This document shows, one piece after another, positions 35,325 to 44,300 of a DNA stretch of 64,000 nt. Source of the DNA: Streptomyces sp. NBC_01235 (GTDB taxonomy: Bacteria > Actinomycetota > Actinomycetes > Streptomycetales > Streptomycetaceae); contig NZ_CP108513.1 in assembly GCF_035989285.1 (NCBI RefSeq), positions 2,976,001 to 3,040,000 of the forward strand. Direction: 5' to 3'. Positions within the stretch are counted from its first letter, which is position 1; each line of letters starts with the position of its first letter. The position numbers and the translations under genes were made by a program. A model generated the notes under the pieces. It saw only the letters and a list, made by a program, of their open reading frames with translations, did not search any database and was not told the origin of the DNA.

Positions 35325-36086
35325 TCACCCGCGGTGGGACGGAGGGTTGTGCCCGGCCCTCCGTTGCCCGTACCCCCGTAGCCGCTCCCCCGCCTCCGCG
35401 ACCTGTTCCTCCGTCAGGAGGGTGGGATTCCGGCCGGGCAGCGACGAGGCCGTCAGCCACAGCCGGCACATCCACTCCAGTTGGGCCGTGCGGTCGTAGG
35501 CCTGGTCGAGAGTGGTGCCGTAGGTGAGGGTGCCGTGGTTCTGGAGGAGGCAGCCGGTGCGGTCGGCGAGGGCCAGGAGCATGTTCTCGGCCAACTCCTC
35601 GGTGCCGTACGTCGCATAGGGGGCAACCCGGACGGCGCCGCCGAGCGCGCACGCCATGTAGTGGACGTGGGGAAGCTCGCCGACGAGGGTCGAGACGGCC
35701 GTGGCGTGCACGGCGTGGGTGTGGACGACCGCACCGGCGTCGGTGCCGCGGTAGACGGCGAGATGCATGGGCAGTTCGCTCGTCGGGACCAGGGTGCCGA
35801 GGACCTGCCGGCCGGCGAGGTCGACGCCGGTGACGTCGTGCGGGGTGAGCCGGTCGTAGGGCACGCCCGACGGTGTGACCAGCACGGTGTCGCCGACGCG
35901 CACGGAGACGTTGCCGGAGGTGCCGACGACCAGCCCGTCGGTCACGGTGCGGCGGGCCGTCGTCACGAGCGTCTCCCAGGCCCGCGCCTCCTCGGGGACC
36001 ACGCCCCTCCTTCGCGGCTCCGCCCCGCCCGGTACGCCGTCCCGGGAGTCCCGGATGTCCCCCTGCTCGCGTCGCTGCTCAGCCAT
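35325..36086 (-). CDS. Class II aldolase/adducin-family protein (fuculose-phosphate-aldolase-like)
   Basis: This 253-residue protein has a polar N-terminal 40 residues, then the class II aldolase domain: TSGNVSVRVGDTVLVTPSGV, HTHAVHATAVS (metal-binding His pair), and LLQNHGTLTYG (third His). Zn2+-dependent retro-aldol cleavage of a sugar phosphate is the family reaction; the sugar is not known. The ATG at 36086 (MAEQRR) gives a compact protein; the frame is open to 36179. Confidence 0.88.
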   Translation of the reverse strand: MAEQRREQGDIRDSRDGVPGGAEPRRRGVVPEEARAWETLVTTARRTVTDGLVVGTSGNVSVRVGDTVLVTPSGVPYDRLTPHDVTGVDLAGRQVLGTLVPTSELPMHLAVYRGTDAGAVVHTHAVHATAVSTLVGELPHVHYMACALGGAVRVAPYATYGTEELAENMLLALADRTGCLLQNHGTLTYGTTLDQAYDRTAQLEWMCRLWLTASSLPGRNPTLLTEEQVAEAGERLRGYGQRRAGHNPPSHRG

Positions 36087-36269
36087 GCCGCCGATCCTGC
36101 CAGGGGCGCCCGGGGACCGCCGCCGCGCCCGGGTACTGCAGGACGGAATCCGAACCCAAGAAAGCCCGCATAGAGGCACATATCACTCGAACATAACCGA
36201 CTTGAGGTGATTGGCCGGACATCAACCGACATTCACCGATCCCTGTGGATCCCCCCTAACCTCCGGGTG

Positions 36270-36500
36270 GTTTTCGTGCACGCCGCCATTTCCGGGGGGA
36301 ACCTCTGCACGGGCGGCAGCGACGCCTTCTCCGCGGATCACGCCCTGTGGATCGCCCGTCACGGGTCGGCCGACGCGGGCGCCCTGCCGGCCGGTTGGTC
36401 GGCGTGGACCTTCTGGCAGTACGCCAACAACGGCGGCCTGCCGGGTGACCAGAATCTCTTCAACGGCTCCCCGGCACAGCTGGAGCGATTCGCCAAGTAG
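36270..36500 (+). pseudogene. C-terminal remnant of a GH25 lysozyme (muramidase)
   Basis: In one frame the sequence reads CTGGSDAFSADHALWIARHG then GWSAWTFWQYANNGGLPGDQNLFNGS and ends LERFAK-stop. WTFWQY and the DQNLFNG motif are the last strands of GH25 N-acetylmuramidases. The N-terminal ~180 residues, signal peptide and catalytic DxE are missing; the upstream bases show no continuation. It is a truncated, non-functional remnant. Confidence 0.7.
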
Positions 36501-36534
36501 GAGTAGCCGTACAGACACCCCGACGCCCACCCCA

Positions 36535-36567
36535 GTTCACCTTCCGTTCATCCAGGTTGCCTACGGT
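36535..36567 (+). promoter_or_regulatory. PHO box (PhoP binding site) before the phosphate transporter
   Basis: Three 11-bp direct-repeat units are visible: GTTCACCTTCC (36535-36545), GTTCATCCAGG (36546-36556) and a weaker TTGCCTACGGT (36557-36567). This matches the Streptomyces PhoP operator consensus (GTTCACC with 4-bp spacing). It ends 36 bp before the pit gene, so PhoP is likely to control it under phosphate limitation. Confidence 0.8.
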
Positions 36568-36603
36568 CAACCGGCCAATGACTTCGAACGATTGCCTGGG
36601 TAA

Positions 36604-37848
36604 ATGGAAAACTTCTCGCTGATCCTCGCGATTGTGGTCGTAACCGCACTCGCGTTCGATTTCACGAACGGTTTTCACGACACCGCCAACGCGATGGCCA
36701 CGACCATCTCGACCGGTGCGCTCAAGCCCAAGGTCGCGGTGGCCATGTCCGCCGCGCTCAACCTTGTGGGCGCTTTCCTCTCCGTGGAGGTCGCCAACAC
36801 GATCTCCAAGGGTCTCGTCGACGAGACCGGCATCCGTCCCGAGGTCATCTTCGCCGCGTTGGTCGGCGCGATCCTCTGGAACCTGCTGACCTGGCTGGTG
36901 GGCCTGCCCTCCAGTTCCTCGCACGCCCTCATGGGCGGTCTGATCGGCGCCACCATCGCCTCGGCCGGCTTCGACGCGGTGCACAGCGACGCGCTGGTCA
37001 CCAAGGTCCTGATCCCGGCGATCGCCGCGCCGATCGTGGCGGGCGTCGCCGCGATGCTCGCGACCCGCCTCTCCTACACCCTCGGCAAGAAGGCCGACGG
37101 CAAGGCCGCGGAGAAGGGTTACCGCGCGGGCCAGATCGCCTCGGCCGGCCTGGTCTCCCTCGCCCACGGCACCAACGACGCGCAGAAGACGATGGGCATC
37201 ATCACCCTCGCTCTGGTCGCCGGCGGCGCCGTGGCCCCCGACTCCGACCCGCCCACCTGGGTCATCCTCTCCGCCGGTCTCGCCATCGCGCTCGGCACCT
37301 ACCTCGGCGGCTGGCGCATCATCCGCACCATGGGCAAGGGCCTGACCGACCTCCAGCCGCAGCAGGGCTTCGCCGCCCAGACCAGCGCGGCCACGGTCAT
37401 CCTGGCCTCCTCCCACCTCGGCTTCTCCCTCTCCACCACCCACTCGGTCTCCGGTTCGGTGATGGGCGCGGGCCTGGGCCGCAAGGGCGGCGTGGTCCGC
37501 TGGTCGACGGCGACCCGCATGTTCGTCGCATGGGGCCTGACGCTTCCGGCGGCGGCCCTGGTGGGCGCGCTGGCCGAGTCGGTCACGGACCTGGGCGACT
37601 GGGGTACGGCGGTCGTGGCCGTCTTCCTGATCGCCTCCAGCGTGGCGATCTGGAAGGTCTCCCGGCGCGAGGTCGTCGACGCGTCGAACGTCAACGAGCC
37701 CGAGGAGCCGGCGGGCGTGATCACCACGGCGATCGCGGCGGTGACCCCGCCTCCGGCGGGCACCGTCGCCGAGGACCTGTCGGCCACGATCCCGTCGCCT
37801 GCGACCACGACCACCGAGCCCGCCGCTCCCCCGGCCGCGGCCGTCTGA
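36604..37848 (+). CDS. Low-affinity inorganic phosphate transporter (PitH/PHO4 family)
   Basis: This 414-residue membrane protein has about ten helices and both PHO4 signatures: GFHDTANAMA (near residue 22) and SLAHGTNDAQKTMGI (near residue 190). The C-terminal 60 residues are a Pro/Ala/Thr-rich cytosolic tail. It moves phosphate, usually as a metal-phosphate complex, with H+. The ATG at 36604 lies 36 bp after the PHO box; no strong Shine-Dalgarno is visible. In S. coelicolor the equivalent gene (pitH2) is under PhoP control. A small membrane gene follows in the same transcript. Confidence 0.94.
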   Translation: MENFSLILAIVVVTALAFDFTNGFHDTANAMATTISTGALKPKVAVAMSAALNLVGAFLSVEVANTISKGLVDETGIRPEVIFAALVGAILWNLLTWLVGLPSSSSHALMGGLIGATIASAGFDAVHSDALVTKVLIPAIAAPIVAGVAAMLATRLSYTLGKKADGKAAEKGYRAGQIASAGLVSLAHGTNDAQKTMGIITLALVAGGAVAPDSDPPTWVILSAGLAIALGTYLGGWRIIRTMGKGLTDLQPQQGFAAQTSAATVILASSHLGFSLSTTHSVSGSVMGAGLGRKGGVVRWSTATRMFVAWGLTLPAAALVGALAESVTDLGDWGTAVVAVFLIASSVAIWKVSRREVVDASNVNEPEEPAGVITTAIAAVTPPPAGTVAEDLSATIPSPATTTTEPAAPPAAAV

Positions 37849-37882
37849 GCCCGCGCACCCGGTACGAAGGAAGAGAACCAGC

Positions 37883-38104
37883 ATGAAGATCGACTGGGCA
37901 GCCCTGGGCTCCGTCTTCGGCGTCAGCCTCGCGGTCACGGTGGGCCTGGTGGCCCTGTTCACCCTCGGCATCATGGGCCTGTCGCGCCAGGAACGCGCCA
38001 CAGCGGAGGGCGGCTCGGCCACCCTCGCGGTGACGGGCGCGTACGCCTGCTTCGCGGCTTGCGCGGCGGCGGTGGCCTACGGGATCTCGCTGATCGTGGC
38101 CTGA
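37883..38104 (+). CDS. Small two-helix membrane protein downstream of pit
   Basis: This 73-residue protein has two hydrophobic helices (LGSVFGVSLAVTVGLVALFT and VTGAYACFAACAAAVAYGIS) joined by a short polar loop (SRQERATAEGGS). It is translated 34 bp after pit from an ATG with AAGGAAGAGA upstream and is closed by the strong terminator at 38121. It is probably an accessory to the phosphate transporter; no function is known. Confidence 0.8.
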   Translation: MKIDWAALGSVFGVSLAVTVGLVALFTLGIMGLSRQERATAEGGSATLAVTGAYACFAACAAAVAYGISLIVA

Positions 38105-38120
38105 CACGTACAGGTTTCTC

Positions 38121-38172
38121 ACCCGGCCCTGCCTGCGGCCGCCCTCATGGGCGGCCGCAGGCAGGGCCGGGT
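38121..38172 (+). terminator. 24-bp-stem terminator after the pit operon
   Basis: Arms 38121-38144 and 38149-38172 are perfect reverse complements (24 bp) closed by a TCAT loop, 17 bp after the small-protein stop. This is the strongest hairpin in the window. Confidence 0.85.
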
Positions 38173-38217
38173 CATATCGGCTTCCGGGGGGAATCTCGAG
38201 ATCGGCCAGGGACTCCG

Positions 38218-38480
38218 TCACGCCGGGAGACGGGGGCCGAGATCGGTGTACCCACGCAGAACGAGATGGCCGTCGACGACCCAGACGTGCTCCACGGCCT
38301 TCAAGGCGGTCCGACTCGAGTGCTCTCGGTCGTGCCACCGCAGCAGCGTCCAAGAGGCCCGCGAGGTGAGCAGCGGAAACCCGCTCCTCAGATGCCCCTC
38401 GACGGTGACCGATTCGCTGTCGCGGCCGGCGGTCGCGAGCGGTGCCCGCGAAGTCCACCTGCCCGAGGGGGATTCCGCGC
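38218..38480 (-). pseudogene. Possible start-less gene remnant between pit and cob clusters
   Basis: Reading leftward, one frame gives a protein-like run (RDSESVTVEGHLRSGFPLLT... then AVEHVWVVDGHLVLRGYTD...) that ends at a stop at 38218. There is no start codon or ribosome site upstream in frame, and the homology is not recognised. It may be the end of a lost gene; the call is weak. Confidence 0.3.
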
Positions 38481-38589
38481 AAGCCGGTCTCCGGCCGGTG
38501 CTCGCCGTGCCGGCGGGACGAGGAGCGATGTGGGGTTCTGCACACTCTCCCCGCGCAGGTCAACAGCAAGTTGACGGCCCTTCCGGGCC

Positions 38590-38735
38590 CGTGGTGGACT
38601 GCCCGGGCCATGTACGGCGGCAGGAGAGGAAGCCGGTGCGAATCCGGCGCGGTCCCGCCACTGTCACCGGGGTAGAAAGCCCCGGGAGCCAGGAACTCTC
38701 GCCGCCGGTCTCGTCGAACCAGGGCGTGGACACCC
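38590..38735 (+). ncRNA. Cobalamin riboswitch
   Basis: The conserved core is plain: GAAGCCGGTGCGAATCCGGC (38629-38648), GCGGTCCCGCCACTGT, then AGCCAGGAACTCTC. The closing stem GGCGGC..GAGAG (38616-38628) pairs with CTCTC/GCCGCC (38696-38706). It lies on the strand of the cob genes, 100-240 bp before cobD. Adenosylcobalamin binding would reduce expression of the cluster downstream. Confidence 0.93.
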
Positions 38736-38754
38736 TGAGTGAGGACATATCGCC

Positions 38755-38832
38755 ATGTTCGGCTGCCGATCGAGGGCCAGTACCAGGTCGTTGCCCACCA
38801 CCAGGCCGTTGCCCGTCCCCGCGGCCGGCTGA
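38755..38832 (+). CDS. Possible 25-codon leader peptide before cobD
   Basis: An ATG at 38755 with GTGAGGACAT upstream (SD GAGGA) opens a 25-residue frame rich in Arg, Pro and Thr that stops at 38830-38832, only 4 nt before the cobD ATG. The cobD ATG itself has no Shine-Dalgarno, so cobD may be translated by coupling to this leader. Whether the peptide matters is unknown. Confidence 0.45.
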   Translation: MFGCRSRASTRSLPTTRPLPVPAAG

Positions 38833-38836
38833 GCCG

Positions 38837-39790
38837 ATGGGTGCCGATCGCGTTCACGCGTACGGCGCCGCCGCCGGCCTCCTCGGTGACCTGCTTCTCG
38901 GCGATCCCCGCCGGGGGCACCCGGTCGCCGCGTTCGGGCGGGCCGCGGGCGCCGTCGAGCGGCTGCTGTGGCGGGACCACCGGGGGTGGGGGGCCGTCCA
39001 TACCCTCGTGTGTGCCGGTGGGGCCGTCGCCCTCGGGGCCGTCGCCCACCGGACGGTACGTGCGTCCCCGGCGGCTTCCCTGGTCCTCACCTCCGCCGCC
39101 ACCTGGGCCGTCGTCGGGGGCAGTTCCCTCGTCCGGGAGGCCCGCGCCATCGGGCGGGCCCTCGACGCGGGGGACGTCGACGCCGCGCGGGAACGGCTGC
39201 CGCATCTGTGCGGGCGGGATCCGCAGGCGCTGGACGCCGACGGGATCGCCCGGGCCGTGGTCGAGTCCGTCGCCGAGAACACCTCCGACGCCGTCGTGGG
39301 GGCGCTGGTGTGGGGGGCCGTGGGCGGTGTGCCGGGGCTTGTCGGGTTCCGGGCCGTCAACACCCTGGACGCCATGGTCGGGCACAGGTCGGCCCGGTAC
39401 CGGCGGTTCGGATGGGCCTCCGCGCGGCTGGACGACCTCGCCGGGTGGCCGGGGGCGCGGCTGACCGCCGTCCTGGCCGCCGTGGCGGGCGATGATCCGC
39501 GCGCCGCGGTGCGGGCCTGGCGGGAGGACGCCCCTCTGCATCCCAGTCCCAACGCCGGGCCCGTCGAGGCGTCCTTCGCCGGTGCGCTCGGGGTGCGGCT
39601 GGGCGGGACGCTGTCGTACGGCGGCCGGGTCGAGCACCGGCCCGTGCTGAACGGGGCGGCCGGGCGGCCCGTCGTCGCCCATGACATCGAACGCGCCGCG
39701 CGGCTCTCCCGCCGCGTCGGCCTGCTCGCGCTCGGCGTCACGGTCGCCGCGCGCGCCGTCGCCACGAAAGCGAAGGGGCGTACGTCATGA
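38837..39790 (+). CDS. cobD: Adenosylcobinamide-phosphate synthase (CobD/CbiB)
   Basis: This 317-residue membrane protein attaches the aminopropanol arm to adenosylcobyrate. Family motifs: GDLLLGDPRRGHPV near residue 20, ESVAENTSDAVVGALVWGAVGG around 150, FRAVNTLDAMVGH and the Leu/Ala-rich helices. HPSPNAGPVEASFAGALGV is typical of the C-terminal part. The ATG at 38837 follows the riboswitch leader; the stop overlaps cobQ (ATGA). Confidence 0.95.
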   Translation: MGADRVHAYGAAAGLLGDLLLGDPRRGHPVAAFGRAAGAVERLLWRDHRGWGAVHTLVCAGGAVALGAVAHRTVRASPAASLVLTSAATWAVVGGSSLVREARAIGRALDAGDVDAARERLPHLCGRDPQALDADGIARAVVESVAENTSDAVVGALVWGAVGGVPGLVGFRAVNTLDAMVGHRSARYRRFGWASARLDDLAGWPGARLTAVLAAVAGDDPRAAVRAWREDAPLHPSPNAGPVEASFAGALGVRLGGTLSYGGRVEHRPVLNGAAGRPVVAHDIERAARLSRRVGLLALGVTVAARAVATKAKGRTS

Positions 39791-41385
39791 CAGGGGGCGG
39801 TCTTCTTGTCGCCGGCACCACCTCCGACGCCGGCAAGAGCGTCGTCACGGCCGGTATCTGCCGGTGGCTGGTGCGGCAGGGGGTCAAGGTCGCGCCGTTC
39901 AAGGCGCAGAACATGTCCCTCAACTCGTTCGTGACGAGGGAAGGCGCCGAGATCGGGCGGGCGCAGGCCATGCAGGCGCAGGCCTGCCGGGTCGAGCCGA
40001 CCGCGCTGATGAACCCGGTGCTGCTCAAGCCCGGCGGCGAGCAGAGCAGTCAGGTGGTGCTGCTCGGCAAGCCCGTCGGGGAGCTCAGCGCCCGTGGCTT
40101 CTTCGGGGAGTCCGGGCCCGCGGCGCAGCCGCAATCAGGTGCGGTGTCCCCCGGGACAAGACTGCACGGGGGGCGGCAGCAGAAACTCCTGGGAACCGTT
40201 CTCGACTGTCTCGCCGAGTTGCGGGGCACGTATGACGCGGTGATCTGTGAGGGGGCCGGCTCTCCCGCCGAGATCAATCTGCGGCGGACCGACATCGTGA
40301 ACATGGGGATCGCCCGGAACGCCGGGCTCCCGGTCCTCGTCGTCGGCGACATCGACCGCGGGGGTGTCTTCGCCTCGTTCTTCGGGACCGTCGCGCTGCT
40401 CTCCCCCGAGGACCAGGCGCTCGTCGCCGGGTTCCTCGTCAACAAGTTCCGCGGGGACGTCTCCCTGCTGGAGCCGGGCCTCGACATGCTGCACGGGCTC
40501 ACCGGGAGGCGGACGTACGGCGTGCTGCCGTTCCGGCACGGGCTCGGCATCGACGAGGAGGACGGGTTGCGGGTGTCCCTGCGGGGAACCGTGCGGGAGT
40601 CGAACACCGCCCCGCCCGTCGGGGACGACGTGCTGCGGGTCGCCGTCTGCGCGATCCCGCTCATGTCCAACTTCACGGACGTGGACGCGCTGGCCGCCGA
40701 GCCCGGTGTCGTCGTGCGGTTCGTGGACCGGCCCGAGGAACTGGCCGACGCCGACCTCGTCGTCGTCCCGGGGACCCGGGGGACCGTGCGGGCGCTGGAG
40801 TGGCTGCGGGAACGCGGCCTCGCCGACGCCCTGAAGCGGCGGGCCGCCGAGCAGCGGCCCGTTCTCGGTGTCTGCGGGGGCTTCCAGATCCTCGGCGAGC
40901 ACATCGAGGACGACGTCGAGAGCCGGCGGGGGCAGGTCGACGGGCTCGGAGTCCTGCCCGTCCGCGTGCGGTTCGCCCGCGAGAAGACCCTCACCCGGCC
41001 CGTCGGGGAAGCCCTCGGCGAGCGGGTCGAGGGGTACGAGATCCATCACGGGGTCGCCGACGTCACGGGCGGTGAAGGGTTCATCTCCGATGACAAAGGA
41101 CACAGCCTGGACGGCTGCCGGGTCGGCCAGACCTGGGGCACGCACTGGCACGGCTCGCTGGAGTCGGACGGGTTCCGGCGGGCGTTTCTTCGCGAGGTGG
41201 CGGCCGCCGCGGGCCGGCGTTTCGTGCCCGCCCCCGACACCTCGTTCGCCGCGCTGCGCGAGGAGCAGCTCGACCGGCTCGGCGACCTGATCGAACAGCA
41301 CGCGGACACCGACGCGCTCTGGCGGCTCATCGAGTCGGGCGCGCCGCAAGGACTGCCTTTCATTCCACCGGGAGCGCCCGCATGA
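39787..41385 (+). CDS. cobQ: Adenosylcobyric acid synthase
   Basis: This 532-residue cytosolic amidotransferase uses glutamine and ATP to amidate four side chains of adenosylcobyrinate a,c-diamide. The N-terminal P-loop-like domain has TTSDAGKS; the C-terminal class I-like glutaminase has VLGVCGGFQILG with the nucleophile Cys and ...THWHGSLE. Residues about 100-123 hold an extra segment (GESGPAAQPQSGAVSPGT) before the conserved HGGRQQ. The start overlaps cobD, the stop overlaps cobN. Confidence 0.96.
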   Translation: MTGGGLLVAGTTSDAGKSVVTAGICRWLVRQGVKVAPFKAQNMSLNSFVTREGAEIGRAQAMQAQACRVEPTALMNPVLLKPGGEQSSQVVLLGKPVGELSARGFFGESGPAAQPQSGAVSPGTRLHGGRQQKLLGTVLDCLAELRGTYDAVICEGAGSPAEINLRRTDIVNMGIARNAGLPVLVVGDIDRGGVFASFFGTVALLSPEDQALVAGFLVNKFRGDVSLLEPGLDMLHGLTGRRTYGVLPFRHGLGIDEEDGLRVSLRGTVRESNTAPPVGDDVLRVAVCAIPLMSNFTDVDALAAEPGVVVRFVDRPEELADADLVVVPGTRGTVRALEWLRERGLADALKRRAAEQRPVLGVCGGFQILGEHIEDDVESRRGQVDGLGVLPVRVRFAREKTLTRPVGEALGERVEGYEIHHGVADVTGGEGFISDDKGHSLDGCRVGQTWGTHWHGSLESDGFRRAFLREVAAAAGRRFVPAPDTSFAALREEQLDRLGDLIEQHADTDALWRLIESGAPQGLPFIPPGAPA

Positions 41386-44300
41386 GCACAGTGTTGTTGT
41401 TGTCGACCGCCGACACCGATCTGCTGGCGGCCCGGGCCGCTTCCGGCGCCGACTACCGGATCGGCAACCCGACCCGGGTGGACGTGGCGCAGGAGCTGCC
41501 CGGTCTGCTGGACGGCGCCGACATCGCCGTCGTACGGCTGCTCGGCGGGAAGCGGGCCTGGGAGGACGGGCTCGCCGCGCTGCGGGCGTCCGGCGTGCCG
41601 ACCGTGCTGCTGGGCGGCGAGAGCGTGCCGGACGCCGAGCTGATGGCCGAGTCGTCGGTGCCGGCCGGTGTGGTGGCGGAGGCGCTGCGCTATCTCGTCG
41701 AGGGCGGGCCGGCCAACCTGACCGAGCTGGCGCGGTTCCTCTCCGACACCGTGCTGCTGACCGGCGAGGGGTTCGTCGAGCCGCAGAAGATGCCCGAGTA
41801 CGGCGTCCACGGCGAGTGGTCGTCTCTCGAGGGGCGGCCGACCATCGGCGTGCTGTTCTACCGGGCCCATGAGCTGAGCGGCAACACGGCCTTCGTGGAC
41901 ACCCTGTGCGAGGCGATCGAGGCACGCGGCGCCAACGCCCTTCCCGTGTACTGCGGTTCGCTGCGCGGGGCGGACCCGGGGCTGTACGAGATCCTCGGCC
42001 GCACCGACGCCCTGGTCGCAACGGTCCTCGCGGCCGGCGGCACGCACGCCTCGCAGGCCTCGGCGGGCGGGGACGAGGAGGCCTGGGACATCGGGGCGCT
42101 CGCCGACCTCGATGTGCCGGTCCTGCAAGGGCTGTGCCTGACGTCGTCGAAGAGCGCCTGGGACGAGTCCGACGCCGCCCTGTCCCCCATGGACGCGGCG
42201 ATGCAGGTCGCCATCCCGGAGTTCGACGGGCGCATCATCACGGTCCCCTTCTCCTTCAAGGAGCAGGGCCCGGACGACGTCCCGGTGTACGTCGCCGACC
42301 CCGAGCGGGCCGGACGCGTCGCCGGAATCGCCGTACGGCACGCGCGGTTGAAGCACAAGCCGAACAGCGACAAGAAGCTCGCGCTCGTCTTCACCGCCTA
42401 CCCGACGAAGCACTCACGGGTCGGCAACGCGGTCGGCCTGGACACGCCCGCCTCGGCGGTCCGGGTGCTGGACGCGCTGCGGGACGCCGGATACGGCGTC
42501 ACCGAACACCCCGACAACGGCGACGAGTTGATCCACCGGCTCATCAACGCCGGTGGCCACGACGTCGAGTGGCTCACCGAGGAACAGCTGGCCGCCGCGC
42601 CCGCCCGGGTGCCGCTCGCCGACTACCGGGCGTGGTTCGACAAGCTCGACCCGCAGCTCAGGGACGCCATGCTGGAGGCGTGGGGCGAGCCACCGGGTTC
42701 GCTGTACGTCGACGGGGACGACATCGTGCTGGCCTCCCTGCAGTTCGGGAACGTCGTCGTGATGATCCAGCCGCCGCGCGGCTTCGGCGAGAACCCGATC
42801 GCGATCTACCACGACCCCGACATGCCGCCCTCGCACCACTACATGGCGGCCTACCGGTGGCTCGAGGCCGCGACATCGGAAGGGGGGTTCGGGGCCGACG
42901 CCATCGTGCACATGGGCAAGCACGGCACGATGGAGTGGCTGCCGGGCAAGGGCCTGGGGCTGAGCGGGGGGTGTGCCCCGGACGCCGTCCTCGGCGATCT
43001 GCCGCTCGTCTACCCGTTCATCGTCAACGACCCCGGCGAGGGAACGCAGGCCAAGCGACGCGGGCACGCCACCGTCGTCGACCATCTGGTCCCGCCGATG
43101 GCGCGTGCCGACACCTACGGCGACCTGGCCAAGCTGGAACAGCTCCTCGACGAGTACGCGCTCGTCTCCGACCTGGACCCGACGAAGGCGCCGGCGGTGC
43201 GCGCGCAGATCTGGACGCTGGTGAAGGCGGCCGAGCTGCACCACGACCTGCACGTCGACGACCAGCCGGACGACGAGGCGTTCGACGAGTTCGTCATGCA
43301 CATCGACGGCTATCTGTGCGAGATCAAGGACGTGCAGATCCGGGACGGACTGCACATTCTGGGCGGCGGGCCGGTCGGCGAGGCCCGCGTGAACCTCGTG
43401 CTCGCCGTGCTGCGCGCCTCGCAGGTGTGGGGCGGGCAGGCGAACGCCCTGCCGGGCCTGAGGGCGTCGTTCGCGGCCCATTTCGGGCTCAGCGAGAAGG
43501 AGCTGCTGGCCGAGCCGGGCGCGCCCGTGAAGGTGCCGGTCGAGCTGACGGAACTCGTCGAGGGTCCCGCACGTTCGGCTGCCGACGCCATCGACCTGCT
43601 GGAGCAGCTGTGCCGGCGGGTCGCGGAGGGCATGGAGGAGCGCGGGTGGGCGGTCGCCGAGAGCCGCGCCCTGGTGCGTGAGGTCCTGGGCACCGAACTC
43701 CCGGACGCCGTCGCGGTGCTGGAGTTCGCGTGCACCGAGGTCGTGCCCCGGCTGGAGAAGACCACCGACGAGATCGGCCACATCCTCAAGGCACTTGACG
43801 GCGGGTACGTCCCCGCCGGTCCGTCCGGTTCGCCGACGCGCGGGCTGGTCAACGTCCTGCCGACCGGCCGCAACTTCTACTCGGTCGACCCCAAGGCCAT
43901 TCCCTCCCGGCTGAGTTGGGAGGTCGGCCAGGCGCTCGCCGAGTCGCTCGTGCAGCGCTACCTCCAGGACACGGGCGAGTACCCGAAGTCCGTCGGCCTG
44001 ACGGTCTGGGGCACGTCCGCGATGCGTACCCAGGGCGACGACATCGCCGAGATCCTGGCGCTGCTGGGCTGCCGTCCGGTGTGGGACGACGCCTCGCGCC
44101 GGGTGACCGGCTTCGAGGTGGTGCCGCCGGCGGAGCTGGGCCGGCCGCGCATCGACGTGACCGTCCGCATCTCCGGGTTCTTCCGGGACGCGTTCCCGCA
44201 CGTGGTCGGGCTGATCGACGACGCAGTGCGGGCGGTGGCCGACCTGGCGGAGCCCGCCGAGTCCAACTTCGTGCGCGCCCACGTGGACGAGGACGCGGCC

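Noticed and set aside
41046..42413. Long leftward frame across cobQ/cobN
   Set aside because: Composition (Arg/Gly/Asp/His heavy) is that of an antisense shadow of a GC-rich gene; the rightward frames have strong family matches.
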